Positions 1-9,753 of a stretch of 10,108 bases of DNA are shown piece after piece. The stretch is from Candidatus Methylomirabilota bacterium (GTDB lineage Bacteria; Methylomirabilota; Methylomirabilia; Methylomirabilales; Methylomirabilaceae), in NCBI GenBank assembly GCA_028869615.1, contig JAGWRQ010000067.1, forward strand, positions 1-10,108. The letters run 5' to 3'. Both the position numbers and the translations under genes were made by a program. Within the stretch, counting starts at the first letter, position 1; every line of letters begins with the position of its first letter. Under the pieces are notes generated by a model, which saw only the letters and a program-made list of their open reading frames with translations, was not told the origin of the DNA and searched no databases.

Positions 1-843
1 GACCGGTTGTTCATCCGGCCCTTTACGTACCGTTGCCACGCTCCCCTTACCCTCAGGCAAGAGCGCTGCGGCAAAATAGAGGTTCTGAAGTGCCGTCCAC
101 GACACCTGCCCGGTATGCGTAACAGTACCCTGCAGGCTTCCGAGGTTGTCCGTTATGCGGCGACCGTCTACCCAACTGGTGGACGACACGGCCTGCGCGC
201 GCCGTGTGCCGACACCGCTGTAGAAACCGGGGCCCCACGCGAGCTCCGGTGTGATGGTTGTCGGCTTCTTGCCGGTGTTTTTCCAGGAGAGTTCAACCTC
301 AACGCGGTAGCTATTGCCCTTAAATGTCAGGCGTTTGGAGAGTTGAAGAGGCCCACTTCCGCGCGAGGTGAAGGTAATCGATCCGGTCTCAGACGGCGAG
401 CGAAGACTGAGTTGCGTTTTATCGATGTCGAAGTCCAGCGGCGCCGGCTCCTCTGAATTCCCGCTGGAGGCCAACAGCGGGCCCGGCAGGTCTTCTTGGT
501 GGAGCGCCACGAGATCCACCCCCTGCCCGTCGGCAACTCGGTATGGCTTGAGCCGCCAGCTTTTCAACGCCCCGCCCCGCGACGTCAAGACAGCCCTTAC
601 GACATCTGTCTCCACGACCACTTCTCGTTCCGGCGCCTTGGGATGGGCCTCCCGCCCCTGTTGTCCGTCTAACGAAGAAGAGCCTGCGCTCGATGGTGAC
701 GCAGAGGGTTTTGTTGCGGTAGAAGCGGCCTTCTCCTTCGACGGCGCCTGCGGCTCTTGAGGGCGCGGCAAGAGGTACTGTCCGCCCAGAAGAATCAAGG
801 TCGCAAGCGCGACCGCCAATAGTGCTCGTACCTGTGTCGACAT
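1..843 (-). CDS. yidC: Membrane protein insertase YidC, N-terminal part (cut by window edge)
   Basis: YidC inserts and folds inner-membrane proteins, alone or with the Sec translocon. The minus-strand frame is open from the ATG at 843 to the window edge, giving 281 residues without a stop. Residues about 5-24 form a hydrophobic signal-anchor segment (VRALLAVALATLILLGG). A Pro/Ser/Ala/Lys-rich linker follows to about residue 70, then a beta-rich periplasmic P1 domain. The stretch WTALQNLYFAAALLPE near residues 249-264 matches the family's conserved block in this domain. The C-terminal insertase bundle lies outside the window. An AGGAG sits 4 bases before the ATG. The gene begins 43 bases after the end of yidD and is the last visible gene of the rpmH-rnpA-yidD-yidC operon. 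The large periplasmic domain indicates a Gram-negative-type protein. The assignment is secure; only the 3' part is unseen. Confidence 0.93.
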   Translation of the reverse strand, partial: MSTQVRALLAVALATLILLGGQYLLPRPQEPQAPSKEKAASTATKPSASPSSAGSSSLDGQQGREAHPKAPEREVVVETDVVRAVLTSRGGALKSWRLKPYRVADGQGVDLVALHQEDLPGPLLASSGNSEEPAPLDFDIDKTQLSLRSPSETGSITFTSRGSGPLQLSKRLTFKGNSYRVEVELSWKNTGKKPTTITPELAWGPGFYSGVGTRRAQAVSSTSWVDGRRITDNLGSLQGTVTHTGQVSWTALQNLYFAAALLPEGKGSVATVRKGPDEQPV

Positions 844-886
844 GGAACTCCTAGCACGAAAGCTGCCCGCTCGAAAAGGCGGCCGC

Positions 887-1102
887 TTATTTTACTGGGT
901 CGTATCCCCCCTCGCACCACGGGTGACATCGGGCGAGGCGGTGCGCGGCGCGGAGCAGGCCTCGCGCCAGCCCGTACTTGCCTATCGCCTCATACGCATA
1001 ATCGGCGCAAGTAGGGTAGAACCTACAAGCCGGGGGAAGCAGCGGCGACACGATCTTTTTGTACGCCAGCAGAATCTCTCTAGCGATGAATGTCGGTATC
1101 AT
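887..1102 (-). CDS. yidD: Membrane protein insertion efficiency factor YidD
   Basis: YidD is a small membrane-associated protein encoded between rnpA and yidC in most bacteria and thought to assist YidC-dependent insertion. The chosen product is 71 residues, typical for the family. It starts with an amphipathic N-terminal helix (MIPTFIAREILLAYKKIVSPL) and carries the hallmark CRFYPTCADYAYEAI at residues about 26-40. It ends with RCHPWCEGGYDPV, the usual HPW...GGYDPV signature. The frame is open further upstream to an ATG at 1165, but the extra 21 residues (MTSLSVRVDS...) are not family-like, so the ATG at 1102 is preferred. No strong ribosome-binding site precedes it. Its start overlaps the end of rnpA by 23 bases, which suggests translational coupling. 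Confidence 0.9.
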   Translation of the reverse strand: MIPTFIAREILLAYKKIVSPLLPPACRFYPTCADYAYEAIGKYGLARGLLRAAHRLARCHPWCEGGYDPVK

Positions 1103-1445
1103 CTGGCCTGACTGAATCGGAGGGGCTAGAGGGTGAGAGTCTACGCGCACGCTCAAAGAGGTCACAGATCTGATCTCTCATATCGCGCCGCCTGAGAGCA
1201 CCAATACCCTTTTTGGCGGTGATCAGAATGTCAACGCCCACCGGAAGCTGCTGACGATTGAGTCGAAACGTCTCACGTGCCAGGCGTTTTGCTCGATTCC
1301 GAACTGCTGCCGTGCCCGTGCGCGCCCCAAACGCTAATCGGAGCTCTTGTTTTTTAGTTGACGAAAACCTTGCATACAGCGTAAAATAATTGGTGTTGAT
1401 AGCCCTTCTTGGCCGGGCTATGCCGCCTGATTCCGGTTGTCGCAT
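1080..1445 (-). CDS. rnpA: Ribonuclease P protein component
   Basis: RnpA is the protein subunit of RNase P. It binds the catalytic RNA and pre-tRNA leaders for 5' maturation of tRNAs. The frame gives 121 residues. The diagnostic block VRNRAKRLARETFR spans residues about 48-61, preceded by LRLAFGARTGTAA in place of the more common RLGLxVSKKxGxA. VGVDILITAKKG at about 68-79 matches the conserved V/I-D-hydrophobic-AKKG strand. The C-terminus is basic, then Ser/Pro-rich. The odd part is the N-terminus. Measured from the RNR block, this start is about 13 residues shorter than E. coli RnpA and lacks the usual first helix with its Phe (as in the DFQKVF-type motif). There is no ribosome-binding site before the ATG, and a TAG lies six codons upstream in frame. 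Function is confident; the exact start and intactness are not. Confidence 0.85.
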   Translation of the reverse strand: MRQPESGGIARPRRAINTNYFTLYARFSSTKKQELRLAFGARTGTAAVRNRAKRLARETFRLNRQQLPVGVDILITAKKGIGALRRRDMRDQICDLFERARRLSPSSPSDSVRPDDTDIHR

Positions 1446-1514
1446 TGCTGTAATCGATCGCTAACGCTTGAAAATGATTGGGTCGGCGGCGCTCAGCAGA
1501 AGCGTAGGGCAAGA

Positions 1515-1649
1515 TTACACGGTGAGCCTTTTTCGGCCCTTTGCCATTCTTCGCTTAATGACGTTTCGGCCGTTTGGAGTGCTCATTCGAGTAAGGAAGC
1601 CGTGCGTTCGTTTTCGCTTGCTTTTGTTGGGCTGGTATGTCCGTTTCAT
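1515..1649 (-). CDS. rpmH: 50S ribosomal protein L34
   Basis: L34 is a very short, highly basic protein of the large ribosomal subunit. The minus strand from the ATG at 1649 to the TAA at 1515 encodes 44 residues. It begins [19 protein letters not shown] and ends [12 protein letters not shown], an unmistakable L34 of standard length. An AGGA lies 7 bases upstream of the ATG, and the sigma70-type promoter at 1709-1737 drives it. It is the first gene of the rpmH-rnpA-yidD-yidC operon, and its stop is 69 bases upstream of the assigned rnpA ATG. Longer open frames overlapping it on both strands (for example 1468-1665 plus and 1555-1950 minus) are shadows. Its place beside the origin is conserved across bacteria. 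Confidence 0.97.
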   Translation of the reverse strand: MKRTYQPNKSKRKRTHGFLTRMSTPNGRNVIKRRMAKGRKRLTV

Positions 1650-1708
1650 GATGAGTTCCTATTGAGTAATAGGGGGTTGTTCCTCGGTTTATGACGAAAA
1701 CGAAAACC

Positions 1709-1737
1709 AATATAACCTGCGGCACTACTGCTGTCAA
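1709..1737 (-). promoter_or_regulatory. Sigma70-type promoter of the rpmH operon
   Basis: On the minus strand a perfect -35 hexamer TTGACA (1737-1732) is followed by a 17-base spacer and a -10 hexamer TATATT (1714-1709). Transcription would start near 1702, leaving a leader of roughly 50 bases before the rpmH ATG at 1649. Hexamers and spacing are read directly from the sequence; promoter activity is inferred. Confidence 0.85.
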
Positions 1738-1843
1738 GCCTAAATAGCGTACGGGGCTGACTGGTGCTGTCTTCCGCTTGCTCCGCGTGATAGAGTTTTT
1801 TATATAAGTGTTTATTTCTAAAGCTACAGAAGTTTTCAACAGG

Positions 1844-1852
1844 TGTGGACAA
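1844..1852 (-). promoter_or_regulatory. DnaA-box-like site
   Basis: Minus-strand reading TTGTCCACA has one mismatch (position 3) to TTWTNCACA. It is the leftmost member of the cluster. Confidence 0.55.
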
Positions 1853-1903
1853 GGTGTGTGTAAGTGGACGCCGTCAGTGGGTTGTTGTTTTCCTGGGGGA
1901 GCC

Positions 1904-1912
1904 TGTTGATAA
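1904..1912 (-). promoter_or_regulatory. DnaA-box-like site
   Basis: Minus-strand reading TTATCAACA has one mismatch (position 6) to TTWTNCACA. It lies 51 bases right of the first site and has the same orientation. Confidence 0.5.
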
Positions 1913-1940
1913 CCGTTGATGCCTTCGGTGATTGCGTGGG

Positions 1941-1949
1941 TTATGCACA
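1941..1949 (+). promoter_or_regulatory. DnaA box, consensus match
   Basis: TTATGCACA on the plus strand fits TTWTNCACA at every position and is the best box in the window. It also forms the left arm of a short dyad, TTATG (1941-1945) with CATAA (1958-1962). Confidence 0.7.
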
Positions 1950-2004
1950 ACGCTTCACATAAGGTCAGCCCTCAAAAAGCGTGAGTGCTTGGGTGTCGAC
2001 TGAG

Positions 2005-2013
2005 TCATCCACA
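2005..2013 (+). promoter_or_regulatory. DnaA-box-like site next to the unwinding element
   Basis: TCATCCACA on the plus strand has one mismatch (position 2) to TTWTNCACA. It points toward the triplet run at 2026-2037, with 12 bases between, as expected for the box that loads DnaA onto a trio element. Confidence 0.6.
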
Positions 2014-2025
2014 TTTCCAGAGGTT

Positions 2026-2080
2026 CTATTACTACTCCGATATTTAAGATCTTTAAAGAAAAGAATAATCGTATAACACT
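2026..2080 (+). promoter_or_regulatory. DnaA-trio-like triplets and AT-rich unwinding tract
   Basis: CTA, TTA, CTA and CTC occur back to back at 2026-2037. On the opposite strand, read 3' to 5', the first three are GAT, AAT, GAT, which is the form of the trio element bound by DnaA during strand opening. From 2039 to 2080 the sequence is dominated by A and T (ATATTTAAGATCTTTAAAG and onward), a plausible DNA unwinding element. Assignment rests on pattern and position beside the box at 2005-2013. Confidence 0.6.
2050..2077 (+). promoter_or_regulatory. Possible dnaN promoter (weak)
   Basis: A -10-like TATAAC lies at 2072-2077, with a poor -35 candidate TCTTTA at 2050-2055 and a 16-base spacer. 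The start would fall near 2084, inside the dnaN ribosome-binding region, giving an almost leaderless message. It overlaps the AT-rich unwinding tract, so the match may only reflect base composition. Confidence 0.28.
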
Positions 2081-2100
2081 TTTGGAGAGGTGAGGAGTAT

Positions 2101-3207
2101 ATGCACATTAAGGTATTGCGGGATGATCTGCTCGATGGTGTTGGGCCGATTCAGGCTGTTGTAGAAACCAAGCGAAGCCTTCCCATCCTCTCCCATCTCC
2201 TCCTTGAGACCTCTCCTTCATATCTTTCGGTATTTGGAACTGATCTGGATATTGGAGTACGAAAACGAGTACCAGGGCAGGTTATAAAGGAAGGATCTAT
2301 CGCTCTTTCAGCGAGAAAACTGTATGAAATCGTTCGCGAACTTCCCACTACATCTGTGGACCTCATTGTTGACGAGGAACTGACAGCAACCATTACATGT
2401 GGTAATTCAGAATTTAAAATAAAAGGTCTACCAAAGGACGATTTCCCATCGATGCGCGAACTAAAGCGGGGCGGGATCGTCCTGGATCGTCGCCTGTTTC
2501 GCGACATGATTCGACGGACGCTGTTCGCAGTGTCCTCCGATCAGACTCGTTACACCTTGAACGGAATCCTCTTCCGTATAACACCGAAGGATGTCAGGAT
2601 GGTAGCCACTGACGGTCATCGACTCGCCATGACCAACTCCGAGCTGTCAGCTAACAGCTGTCAGCTAACAGCCGCCATTGATGCAATTATCCCACGGAAG
2701 GCCGCGGCTGAGACGCTTAAGCTGCTGCGGGAAGAACCCGGTGAGATCACAATCGAGATATCAGACAATCATCTTCTCCTCCAAACCGATAACACCTTAA
2801 TTGATGCGCGCCTCATTGAGGGACAGTTTCCCAACTATGAACAGGTTATTCCCGCAAATGCGACCAAGGAGGTCACGGTAAATCGTGAGGCGTTTCTGGC
2901 CGGGCTTCGTCGAACCTCCACCATCCTGGGGGAGCGCGCCCTCCCCACTACAATGAAGCTCACACCCGGGAAACTCCTGCTCAGTTGTGTGAACCTCGAT
3001 CTTGGAGAAGCGCGAGAACGCCTCGACGTTGAGTATCAACATGAAGAGATGACTGTGGGATTCAACGCACGGTACATCCTGGACTTCCTGGGGGCGCTCA
3101 CCGCCGAGCAGGCGACGATCTGGTTGCAGGACCCGCTTAGCCCGGCGCTGTTTGCCGGTAAAGACGATAAGCAATATACGTGTGTAATCATGCCGATGAG
3201 GTTGTAG
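2101..3207 (+). CDS. dnaN: DNA polymerase III beta subunit (sliding clamp)
   Basis: The beta clamp is a ring-shaped homodimer that tethers DNA polymerase III and other replication and repair proteins to DNA. The product is 368 residues (E. coli 366), with three clamp domains at roughly 1-120, 128-250 and 251-368. Recognisable blocks include TRYTLNGILF, VRMVATDGHRLAM (about 165-177), IIPRKA (about 197-202), EGQFPNYEQVIP and the C-terminal YTCVIMPMRL, which forms part of the partner-binding pocket. The ATG is preceded by GGAGAGG (2084-2090) and GAGGAG (2092-2097). A heptad-type repeat at 2642-2672 encodes part of the loop SELSANSCQLTAAI after the DGHRLAM block; the frame is kept and the downstream motifs are intact. 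The 5' half looks richer in A/T codons than gyrB. It is the first gene right of the putative origin, with dnaA absent upstream. Confidence 0.97.
   Translation: MHIKVLRDDLLDGVGPIQAVVETKRSLPILSHLLLETSPSYLSVFGTDLDIGVRKRVPGQVIKEGSIALSARKLYEIVRELPTTSVDLIVDEELTATITCGNSEFKIKGLPKDDFPSMRELKRGGIVLDRRLFRDMIRRTLFAVSSDQTRYTLNGILFRITPKDVRMVATDGHRLAMTNSELSANSCQLTAAIDAIIPRKAAAETLKLLREEPGEITIEISDNHLLLQTDNTLIDARLIEGQFPNYEQVIPANATKEVTVNREAFLAGLRRTSTILGERALPTTMKLTPGKLLLSCVNLDLGEARERLDVEYQHEEMTVGFNARYILDFLGALTAEQATIWLQDPLSPALFAGKDDKQYTCVIMPMRL
2642..2672 (+). repeat. TCAGC heptad repeat within dnaN
   Basis: The 14-mer AGCTGTCAGCTAAC occurs twice in tandem (2642-2655 and 2656-2669), followed by AGC. The unit is heptameric: (T/A)CAGC recurs at 2647, 2654, 2661 and 2668, each spaced by 7 bases. 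The same TCAGC spacing recurs after serS at 9758-9783. It codes for a loop in DnaN. Confidence 0.75.
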
Positions 3208-5745
<2,538 letters not shown>

Positions 5746-5778
5746 CAAGAAGGGCCACGGTGGCAGACCAGAAGATCA

Positions 5779-5806
5779 GCCGGCGGGACGGTGAGCGCCC
5801 GCCGGC
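5779..5806 (+). terminator. GC-rich hairpin between gyrB and gyrA (attenuator or weak terminator)
   Basis: GCCGGCGGG (5779-5787) pairs perfectly with CCCGCCGGC (5798-5806) around a 10-base loop. The following bases (GCCTTCGTTTGTGT) are only moderately T-rich, so full termination is doubtful. It lies 31 bases before the gyrA ATG and could reduce read-through or stabilise the gyrB message end. Confidence 0.5.
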
Positions 5807-5837
5807 GCCTTCGTTTGTGTAGAGTGGAGCGAGCAAC

Positions 5838-8363
5838 ATGCCTGAGGAGCAGCAGCCCATCTCGTTAAATCGGGTGGGCGAGGTCAGACCCACGGACATC
5901 CACGAAGAGATGCGCCGGTCGTACCTGGACTACGCCATGAGCGTCATCATCGGCCGGGCTCTGCCTGACGTGCGGGACGGACTCAAACCCGTACACCGCA
6001 GGGTACTCTATGCCATGCAAGAGCTAGGGCTGACCTCGGGCCGCCCACACAAGAAAGCGGCCCGCGTCGTGGGCGAGGTCCTGGGGAAGTACCATCCGCA
6101 CGGCGACACGGCGGTGTACGACACGATCGTCCGCCTGGTCCAGGACTTTTCGATGCGGTATCCCCTCATTGATGGCCAGGGCAACTTCGGCTCGGTGGAC
6201 GGGGACGCGCCGGCGGCGATGCGGTACACCGAGGTACGGCTCGCGAAGATCGCTCAGGAGATGCTTCGGGACATCGACAAGGAGACGGTGGACCTGGCTC
6301 CCAACTTCGACGATACGCTTCAGGAGCCGACGCTGCTGCCGGCAGCGCTGCCGAACTTACTGGTCAACGGGTCTTCGGGGATCGCCGTCGGGATGGCCAC
6401 CAACATTCCACCCCATAACCTTGGCGAGACGGTGGAGGCCCTGTTGATCCTGCTCGAGAATCCGGACGTGACGCCGGATAGGCTCATGGCCGTACTGCCG
6501 GGGCCGGACTTTCCAACGGGCGCCTATATCTATGGCAGGACCGGGATTCGAGACGCCTACCTGACGGGCCGGGGGCTGGTCCGGATGCGCGCGAAGGCGT
6601 TTGTGGAAAAGAGCAGGGGCGGCCGAGAGAGCATCATTGTGTCGGAGCTGCCGTATCAGGTGAACAAGGCCAAGCTGATCGAGCGGATTGCCGAACTGGT
6701 TCGAGACCGGAAGATCGAAGGGATCTCGGACCTTCGGGACGAGTCGGATCGGGAAGGGATGCGAATCGTCATCGAGCTCAAAAAGGACCAGCCGGCCCCC
6801 CCGGTCCTCAATCAGCTCTTTAAGCACACCGCGATGCAATCTACCTTCGGTGTCATTATGCTTGCCCTCGTCGCGGGCCAGCCGAAGGTCTTGGCGCTGA
6901 AGGAAGCGCTCACACACTTCATCGAACACCGGAAGACTATCGTCATCCGGCGGACCCGCTTCGATCTGAGGAAGGCCGAGGAGCGAGCCCACATCCTGGA
7001 GGGGTATCGGATCGCGCTGGACCACCTGGACGCGGTCATCGCTCTGATCCGGCGATCTCGCTCGGCGGACGACGCCCGCGCCGGCCTGATTGAGCAGTTC
7101 GGCATGAGCCAGATCCAGGCCCAAGCCATCCTGGAGTTGCGCCTGCAGCGCCTGACACAACTTGAGCGGCAAAAGATCCAGGACGAGTACAGCGAGACCA
7201 TTGCGGCCATCGAGCGGTACCGTGCCGTGCTGGCCAGCGAAGCGCTGGTGCGCCAGATCATCAAAGAAGAACTGCTGGCCGTGAAGGAGGCCTATGGCGA
7301 CCCGCGCCGTACGCAGATCCTTGAAGAGACCGCTGAGATCGAGCTGGAAGACATGCTGGCCGACGAGGAGATGGTGATTCCCATTACACACGGCGGGTAT
7401 ATCAAGCGGAGTAACCTCAACGTCTATCGGAGCCAACGCCGCGGGGGCAAGGGGATGACCGGGATGGCGACCAAGGAGGAGGACTATGTGGAGCACCTCT
7501 TTGTCGCCACGACCCACAGTCACCTCCTCCTCTTTACGAACCAGGGGAAGGTGCACTGGCTCAAGGTGCATGGGCTGCCCCAGCTTGGGCACGCCGCCAA
7601 AGGGAAAGCCCTCGCCAACTTCTTGCAGCTTGGTGCGGGGGAACAGATCACGACCGTCATCCCGATTCGCCAGTTCGAGGTCGATCGCTACCTGCTGATG
7701 GCGACACGGCGCGGGATCATCAAGAAGACTGAGCTGAACGCCTACGGCAACCCCCGCGCAGGTGGTATCATCGCCATCACGCTGGATGAGGGGGACGAGC
7801 TGATCGCGGTCCGGCTGACCAAAGGGGACGACGAGATTCTGCTCGGCACCAAGCAGGGGATGGCGATCCGCTTCAAGGAGGATGAGGTCCGGTCGGCTGG
7901 GCGCGCGGCCCGCGGCGTCAAGGGGATCTCGCTGGAGGCCGGCGACGAGGTGGTTGGGGCCGAGGTGGTCGCCCAGGGCGCGGCGATGCTCACCGTGACG
8001 GAGCGGGGGTACGGCAAGCGGACCGACCTGCAGGAGTACCGACTGCAGAGCCGGGGCGGCAAAGGGATCATCAACATTCGGGTGACTGAGCGAAACGGCC
8101 CTGCGGTCGGGGTCATGCTGGTGCAACCCGGCGATCAGATCATGATGATCTCTCAAGAGGGCAGGATCACGCGGCTTCGGGTAGACGAAATCAGCCTGAT
8201 CGGAAGGGCAACTCAGGGAGTGCGGCTGCAGGGGCTGGAGCCCACCGATCGCGTGGCCGCAGTCACGACGCTGGTCAGCGACGACGAGGGCGAAGAGGAG
8301 GCGGAGGGCCCCCAGTCCCCGCCTGAACCGGGAGAGGAAGCGGGTCCGCTCGACGAGGCTTGA
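5838..8363 (+). CDS. gyrA: DNA gyrase subunit A
   Basis: GyrA is the DNA cleavage-rejoining and wrapping subunit of gyrase. The product is 841 residues. The N-terminal breakage-reunion domain has the opening [30 protein letters not shown], then [20 protein letters not shown] and the catalytic Tyr130 in AAMRYTE (E. coli Tyr122). The quinolone-determining positions equivalent to E. coli Ser83 and Asp87 are Thr91 and Asp95. The C-terminal beta-pinwheel carries a perfect GyrA box, QRRGGKG, at 533-539, the hallmark separating GyrA from ParC, and a QSRGGKG variant in a later blade. An acidic Glu/Asp-rich tail ends the protein. A TGGAG lies 8 bases before the ATG. The stop codon overlaps the -35 hexamer of a promoter for serS. 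No second topoisomerase IV pair is in view. Confidence 0.98.
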   Translation: MPEEQQPISLNRVGEVRPTDIHEEMRRSYLDYAMSVIIGRALPDVRDGLKPVHRRVLYAMQELGLTSGRPHKKAARVVGEVLGKYHPHGDTAVYDTIVRLVQDFSMRYPLIDGQGNFGSVDGDAPAAMRYTEVRLAKIAQEMLRDIDKETVDLAPNFDDTLQEPTLLPAALPNLLVNGSSGIAVGMATNIPPHNLGETVEALLILLENPDVTPDRLMAVLPGPDFPTGAYIYGRTGIRDAYLTGRGLVRMRAKAFVEKSRGGRESIIVSELPYQVNKAKLIERIAELVRDRKIEGISDLRDESDREGMRIVIELKKDQPAPPVLNQLFKHTAMQSTFGVIMLALVAGQPKVLALKEALTHFIEHRKTIVIRRTRFDLRKAEERAHILEGYRIALDHLDAVIALIRRSRSADDARAGLIEQFGMSQIQAQAILELRLQRLTQLERQKIQDEYSETIAAIERYRAVLASEALVRQIIKEELLAVKEAYGDPRRTQILEETAEIELEDMLADEEMVIPITHGGYIKRSNLNVYRSQRRGGKGMTGMATKEEDYVEHLFVATTHSHLLLFTNQGKVHWLKVHGLPQLGHAAKGKALANFLQLGAGEQITTVIPIRQFEVDRYLLMATRRGIIKKTELNAYGNPRAGGIIAITLDEGDELIAVRLTKGDDEILLGTKQGMAIRFKEDEVRSAGRAARGVKGISLEAGDEVVGAEVVAQGAAMLTVTERGYGKRTDLQEYRLQSRGGKGIINIRVTERNGPAVGVMLVQPGDQIMMISQEGRITRLRVDEISLIGRATQGVRLQGLEPTDRVAAVTTLVSDDEGEEEAEGPQSPPEPGEEAGPLDEA

Positions 8364-8388
8364 GAGATGCCGGGGGGCGTGGTATAGT
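8360..8388 (+). promoter_or_regulatory. Promoter of serS overlapping the gyrA stop
   Basis: TTGAGA (8360-8365, five of six to TTGACA) is followed by a 17-base spacer and TATAGT (8383-8388, five of six to TATAAT). A TG one base before the -10 gives an extended -10. Transcription would begin near 8395, leaving about 80 bases before the serS GTG. The gyrA stop TGA (8361-8363) lies inside the -35. Activity is inferred. Confidence 0.65.
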
Positions 8389-8463
8389 CGCGCCTCTGCC
8401 TGGGCGACTCGCGGTGGTGGCGGTCGAGCCGCAGCGGGCGCCTGGGCGGGAACCCTGGACCAG

Positions 8464-8468
8464 AAGGA
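8464..8468 (+). promoter_or_regulatory. Ribosome-binding site deciding the serS GTG start
   Basis: AAGGA lies 5 bases before the GTG at 8474. It supports that GTG over the upstream in-frame TTG at 8360, which would overlap the gyrA stop and add 38 residues unlike SerRS. Confidence 0.7.
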
Positions 8469-8473
8469 CGGCC

Positions 8474-9748
8474 GTGCTGGACCTGAGACATGTTCGTGAC
8501 AATGTCGAGCTTGTACGCGAGCGACTTGCAGCTAGAGGCGCTGCGCCCTCAACCCTCGACGAGTTTGTCCGGCTCGATGCTGAGCGACGAGCCGTACTCG
8601 CCGAGGTGGACAGGCTCAGACAGAGACGCAACGAGCTGTCTAAAGAGGTTGCCGAACTCAAGCGACAAGGCCAGAGCACAAGCGACGTCGTCGCACAGGT
8701 AGCCGCAGACGCGCCACTGCTCAATGGTCTGGAAAAACAACTCAAGGAAAAGGAGGCGATCTTACAGGAGGCCGCGCTGTTCCTCCCGAACCTCCCGCAT
8801 GCGTCCGTCCCGATCGGGAAATCGGCCGAAGATAATGTTGAAGTCAGGCGATGGGGCAGCCCGCGCCGGTTTGACTTCGCGCCGAAATCCCACTGGGAGC
8901 TCGGGGAGGCGCTGGGCATCTTAGACTTTGAGCGGGCGGCTGCCATTGCGCAATCGCGCTTTGCCGTCCTCAAGGGAGTCGGGGCCAGGCTGGAGCGCGC
9001 GCTGATCGGCTTCATGCTCGATCTTCACGTGCAGGAGCACGGCTACACAGAGGTCCTCCCGCCGCTGTTGGTCAACGCCGATGCCATGCGCGGGACGGGC
9101 CAGCTCCCCAAGTTCAGCGAGGAGCTTTTCAAGACCAAGGACGAGGGGCTCTACATGATCCCGACGGCAGAGGTCCCGGTGACCAACCTTCACCGCGAAG
9201 AGATCTTGGCGCCCGGAACGCTTCCCCTTTCCTATGTCGCCTACACCCCCTGCTTTCGGCGGGAGGCAGGCTCCTACGGCAAAGACACTCGGGGCCTTAT
9301 GCGACAGCACCAGTTCAACAAGGTAGAGTTGGTGAAGTTCGCGGAGCCCGAGCGCTCTTATGATGCATTGGAAGAGATGACCCGGCACGCGGAGACGGTC
9401 CTGCAGCGGCTGGACCTGCCTTACCGGGCGGTGGCGCTCTGCACGGCCGACCTAGGGTTTGCAGCCGCAAAAACCTATGACATCGAGCTCTGGATTCCGA
9501 GTCAAGGGGCGTATCGGGAGGTCTCGTCACTCAGTAACTGTGAGGCATTTCAGGCGAGGCGAGCCAACATTCGCTACCGGCCCGCGCCGAAGGCGGTGCC
9601 GCAGTTTGTACACACACTGAACGGGTCGGGGGTTGCGGTAGGACGGACCTGGTTGGCGATCCTGGAGAACTTTCAGGAGGCCGACGGTGCCGTTATCATA
9701 CCGGAGGCGCTCCGGCCCTATATGGGCGGCCTGGAACGGATCACATAA
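8474..9748 (+). CDS. serS: Seryl-tRNA synthetase
   Basis: SerRS is a class II synthetase that activates serine and charges serine and selenocysteine tRNAs. The GTG at 8474 gives 424 residues (E. coli 430) with the standard opening [18 protein letters not shown]. Residues about 27-105 form the charged coiled-coil arm that grips the long variable arm of tRNA-Ser. Motif 1 ends near Pro197 ([12 protein letters not shown]). TAEVPVTN at 231-238 is the serine-binding loop, with Ala where E. coli has Ser. Motif 2 is [15 protein letters not shown] (260-274). Motif 3 is [16 protein letters not shown] with Arg391. The gene appears to have its own promoter at the gyrA stop. It is followed by a large hairpin and by two serine tRNA genes, its own substrates. 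Intact and confident. Confidence 0.97.
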   Translation: MLDLRHVRDNVELVRERLAARGAAPSTLDEFVRLDAERRAVLAEVDRLRQRRNELSKEVAELKRQGQSTSDVVAQVAADAPLLNGLEKQLKEKEAILQEAALFLPNLPHASVPIGKSAEDNVEVRRWGSPRRFDFAPKSHWELGEALGILDFERAAAIAQSRFAVLKGVGARLERALIGFMLDLHVQEHGYTEVLPPLLVNADAMRGTGQLPKFSEELFKTKDEGLYMIPTAEVPVTNLHREEILAPGTLPLSYVAYTPCFRREAGSYGKDTRGLMRQHQFNKVELVKFAEPERSYDALEEMTRHAETVLQRLDLPYRAVALCTADLGFAAAKTYDIELWIPSQGAYREVSSLSNCEAFQARRANIRYRPAPKAVPQFVHTLNGSGVAVGRTWLAILENFQEADGAVIIPEALRPYMGGLERIT

Positions 9749-9753
9749 AGCAA

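Larger units (their letters stand above)
1800..2100. other. Putative chromosomal replication origin (oriC)
   Basis: The intergenic stretch 1650-2100 separates leftward rpmH-rnpA-yidD-yidC from rightward dnaN-gyrB-gyrA and holds no plausible gene. Its left part carries the rpmH promoter. From about 1840 it contains four DnaA-box-like 9-mers (1844, 1904, 1941, 2005), one matching TTWTNCACA exactly and three with one mismatch. A CTA/TTA/CTA/CTC triplet run at 2026-2037 follows the last box, and an AT-rich tract at about 2039-2080 follows that. The order box, spacer, triplets, AT-rich DNA resembles the basal unwinding layout described for Bacillus subtilis. The strand switch of flanking genes and the rpmH/dnaN boundary are typical of bacterial origins. 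dnaA itself is not here. Origin function is inferred, not shown. Confidence 0.75.

Noticed and set aside
7..760. Plus-strand open frames at 7-456 and 368-760
   Set aside because: They lie opposite yidC, whose minus-strand frame is continuous from 843 to 1 and carries recognisable YidC sequence.
1778..1808. Possible plus-strand promoter TTGCTC-17-TATATA upstream of the DnaA boxes
   Set aside because: The hexamers match poorly and it would give a leader of nearly 300 bases across the origin; likely a chance match in AT-rich DNA.
1437..1950. Open frames at 1437-1694 (+), 1468-1665 (+), 1555-1950 (-) and 1646-1852 (-)
   Set aside because: They overlap rpmH or cross the origin and rpmH promoter in other frames. 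None resembles a known protein, and a clear L34 gene explains 1515-1649.
6105..6113. Thr91 of GyrA as an acquired quinolone-resistance change
   Set aside because: Thr at the position of E. coli Ser83 is the natural residue in several bacteria, so it cannot be called a mutation from one sequence.
6357..8156. Long minus-strand open frame of 599 residues inside gyrA
   Set aside because: It is antisense to an intact gyrA with all family motifs. High GC makes long antisense frames common, and its protein shows no recognisable domain.
8360..8473. TTG start at 8360 for serS
   Set aside because: It overlaps the gyrA stop and the likely -35, and adds 38 residues before the standard SerRS opening [10 protein letters not shown].
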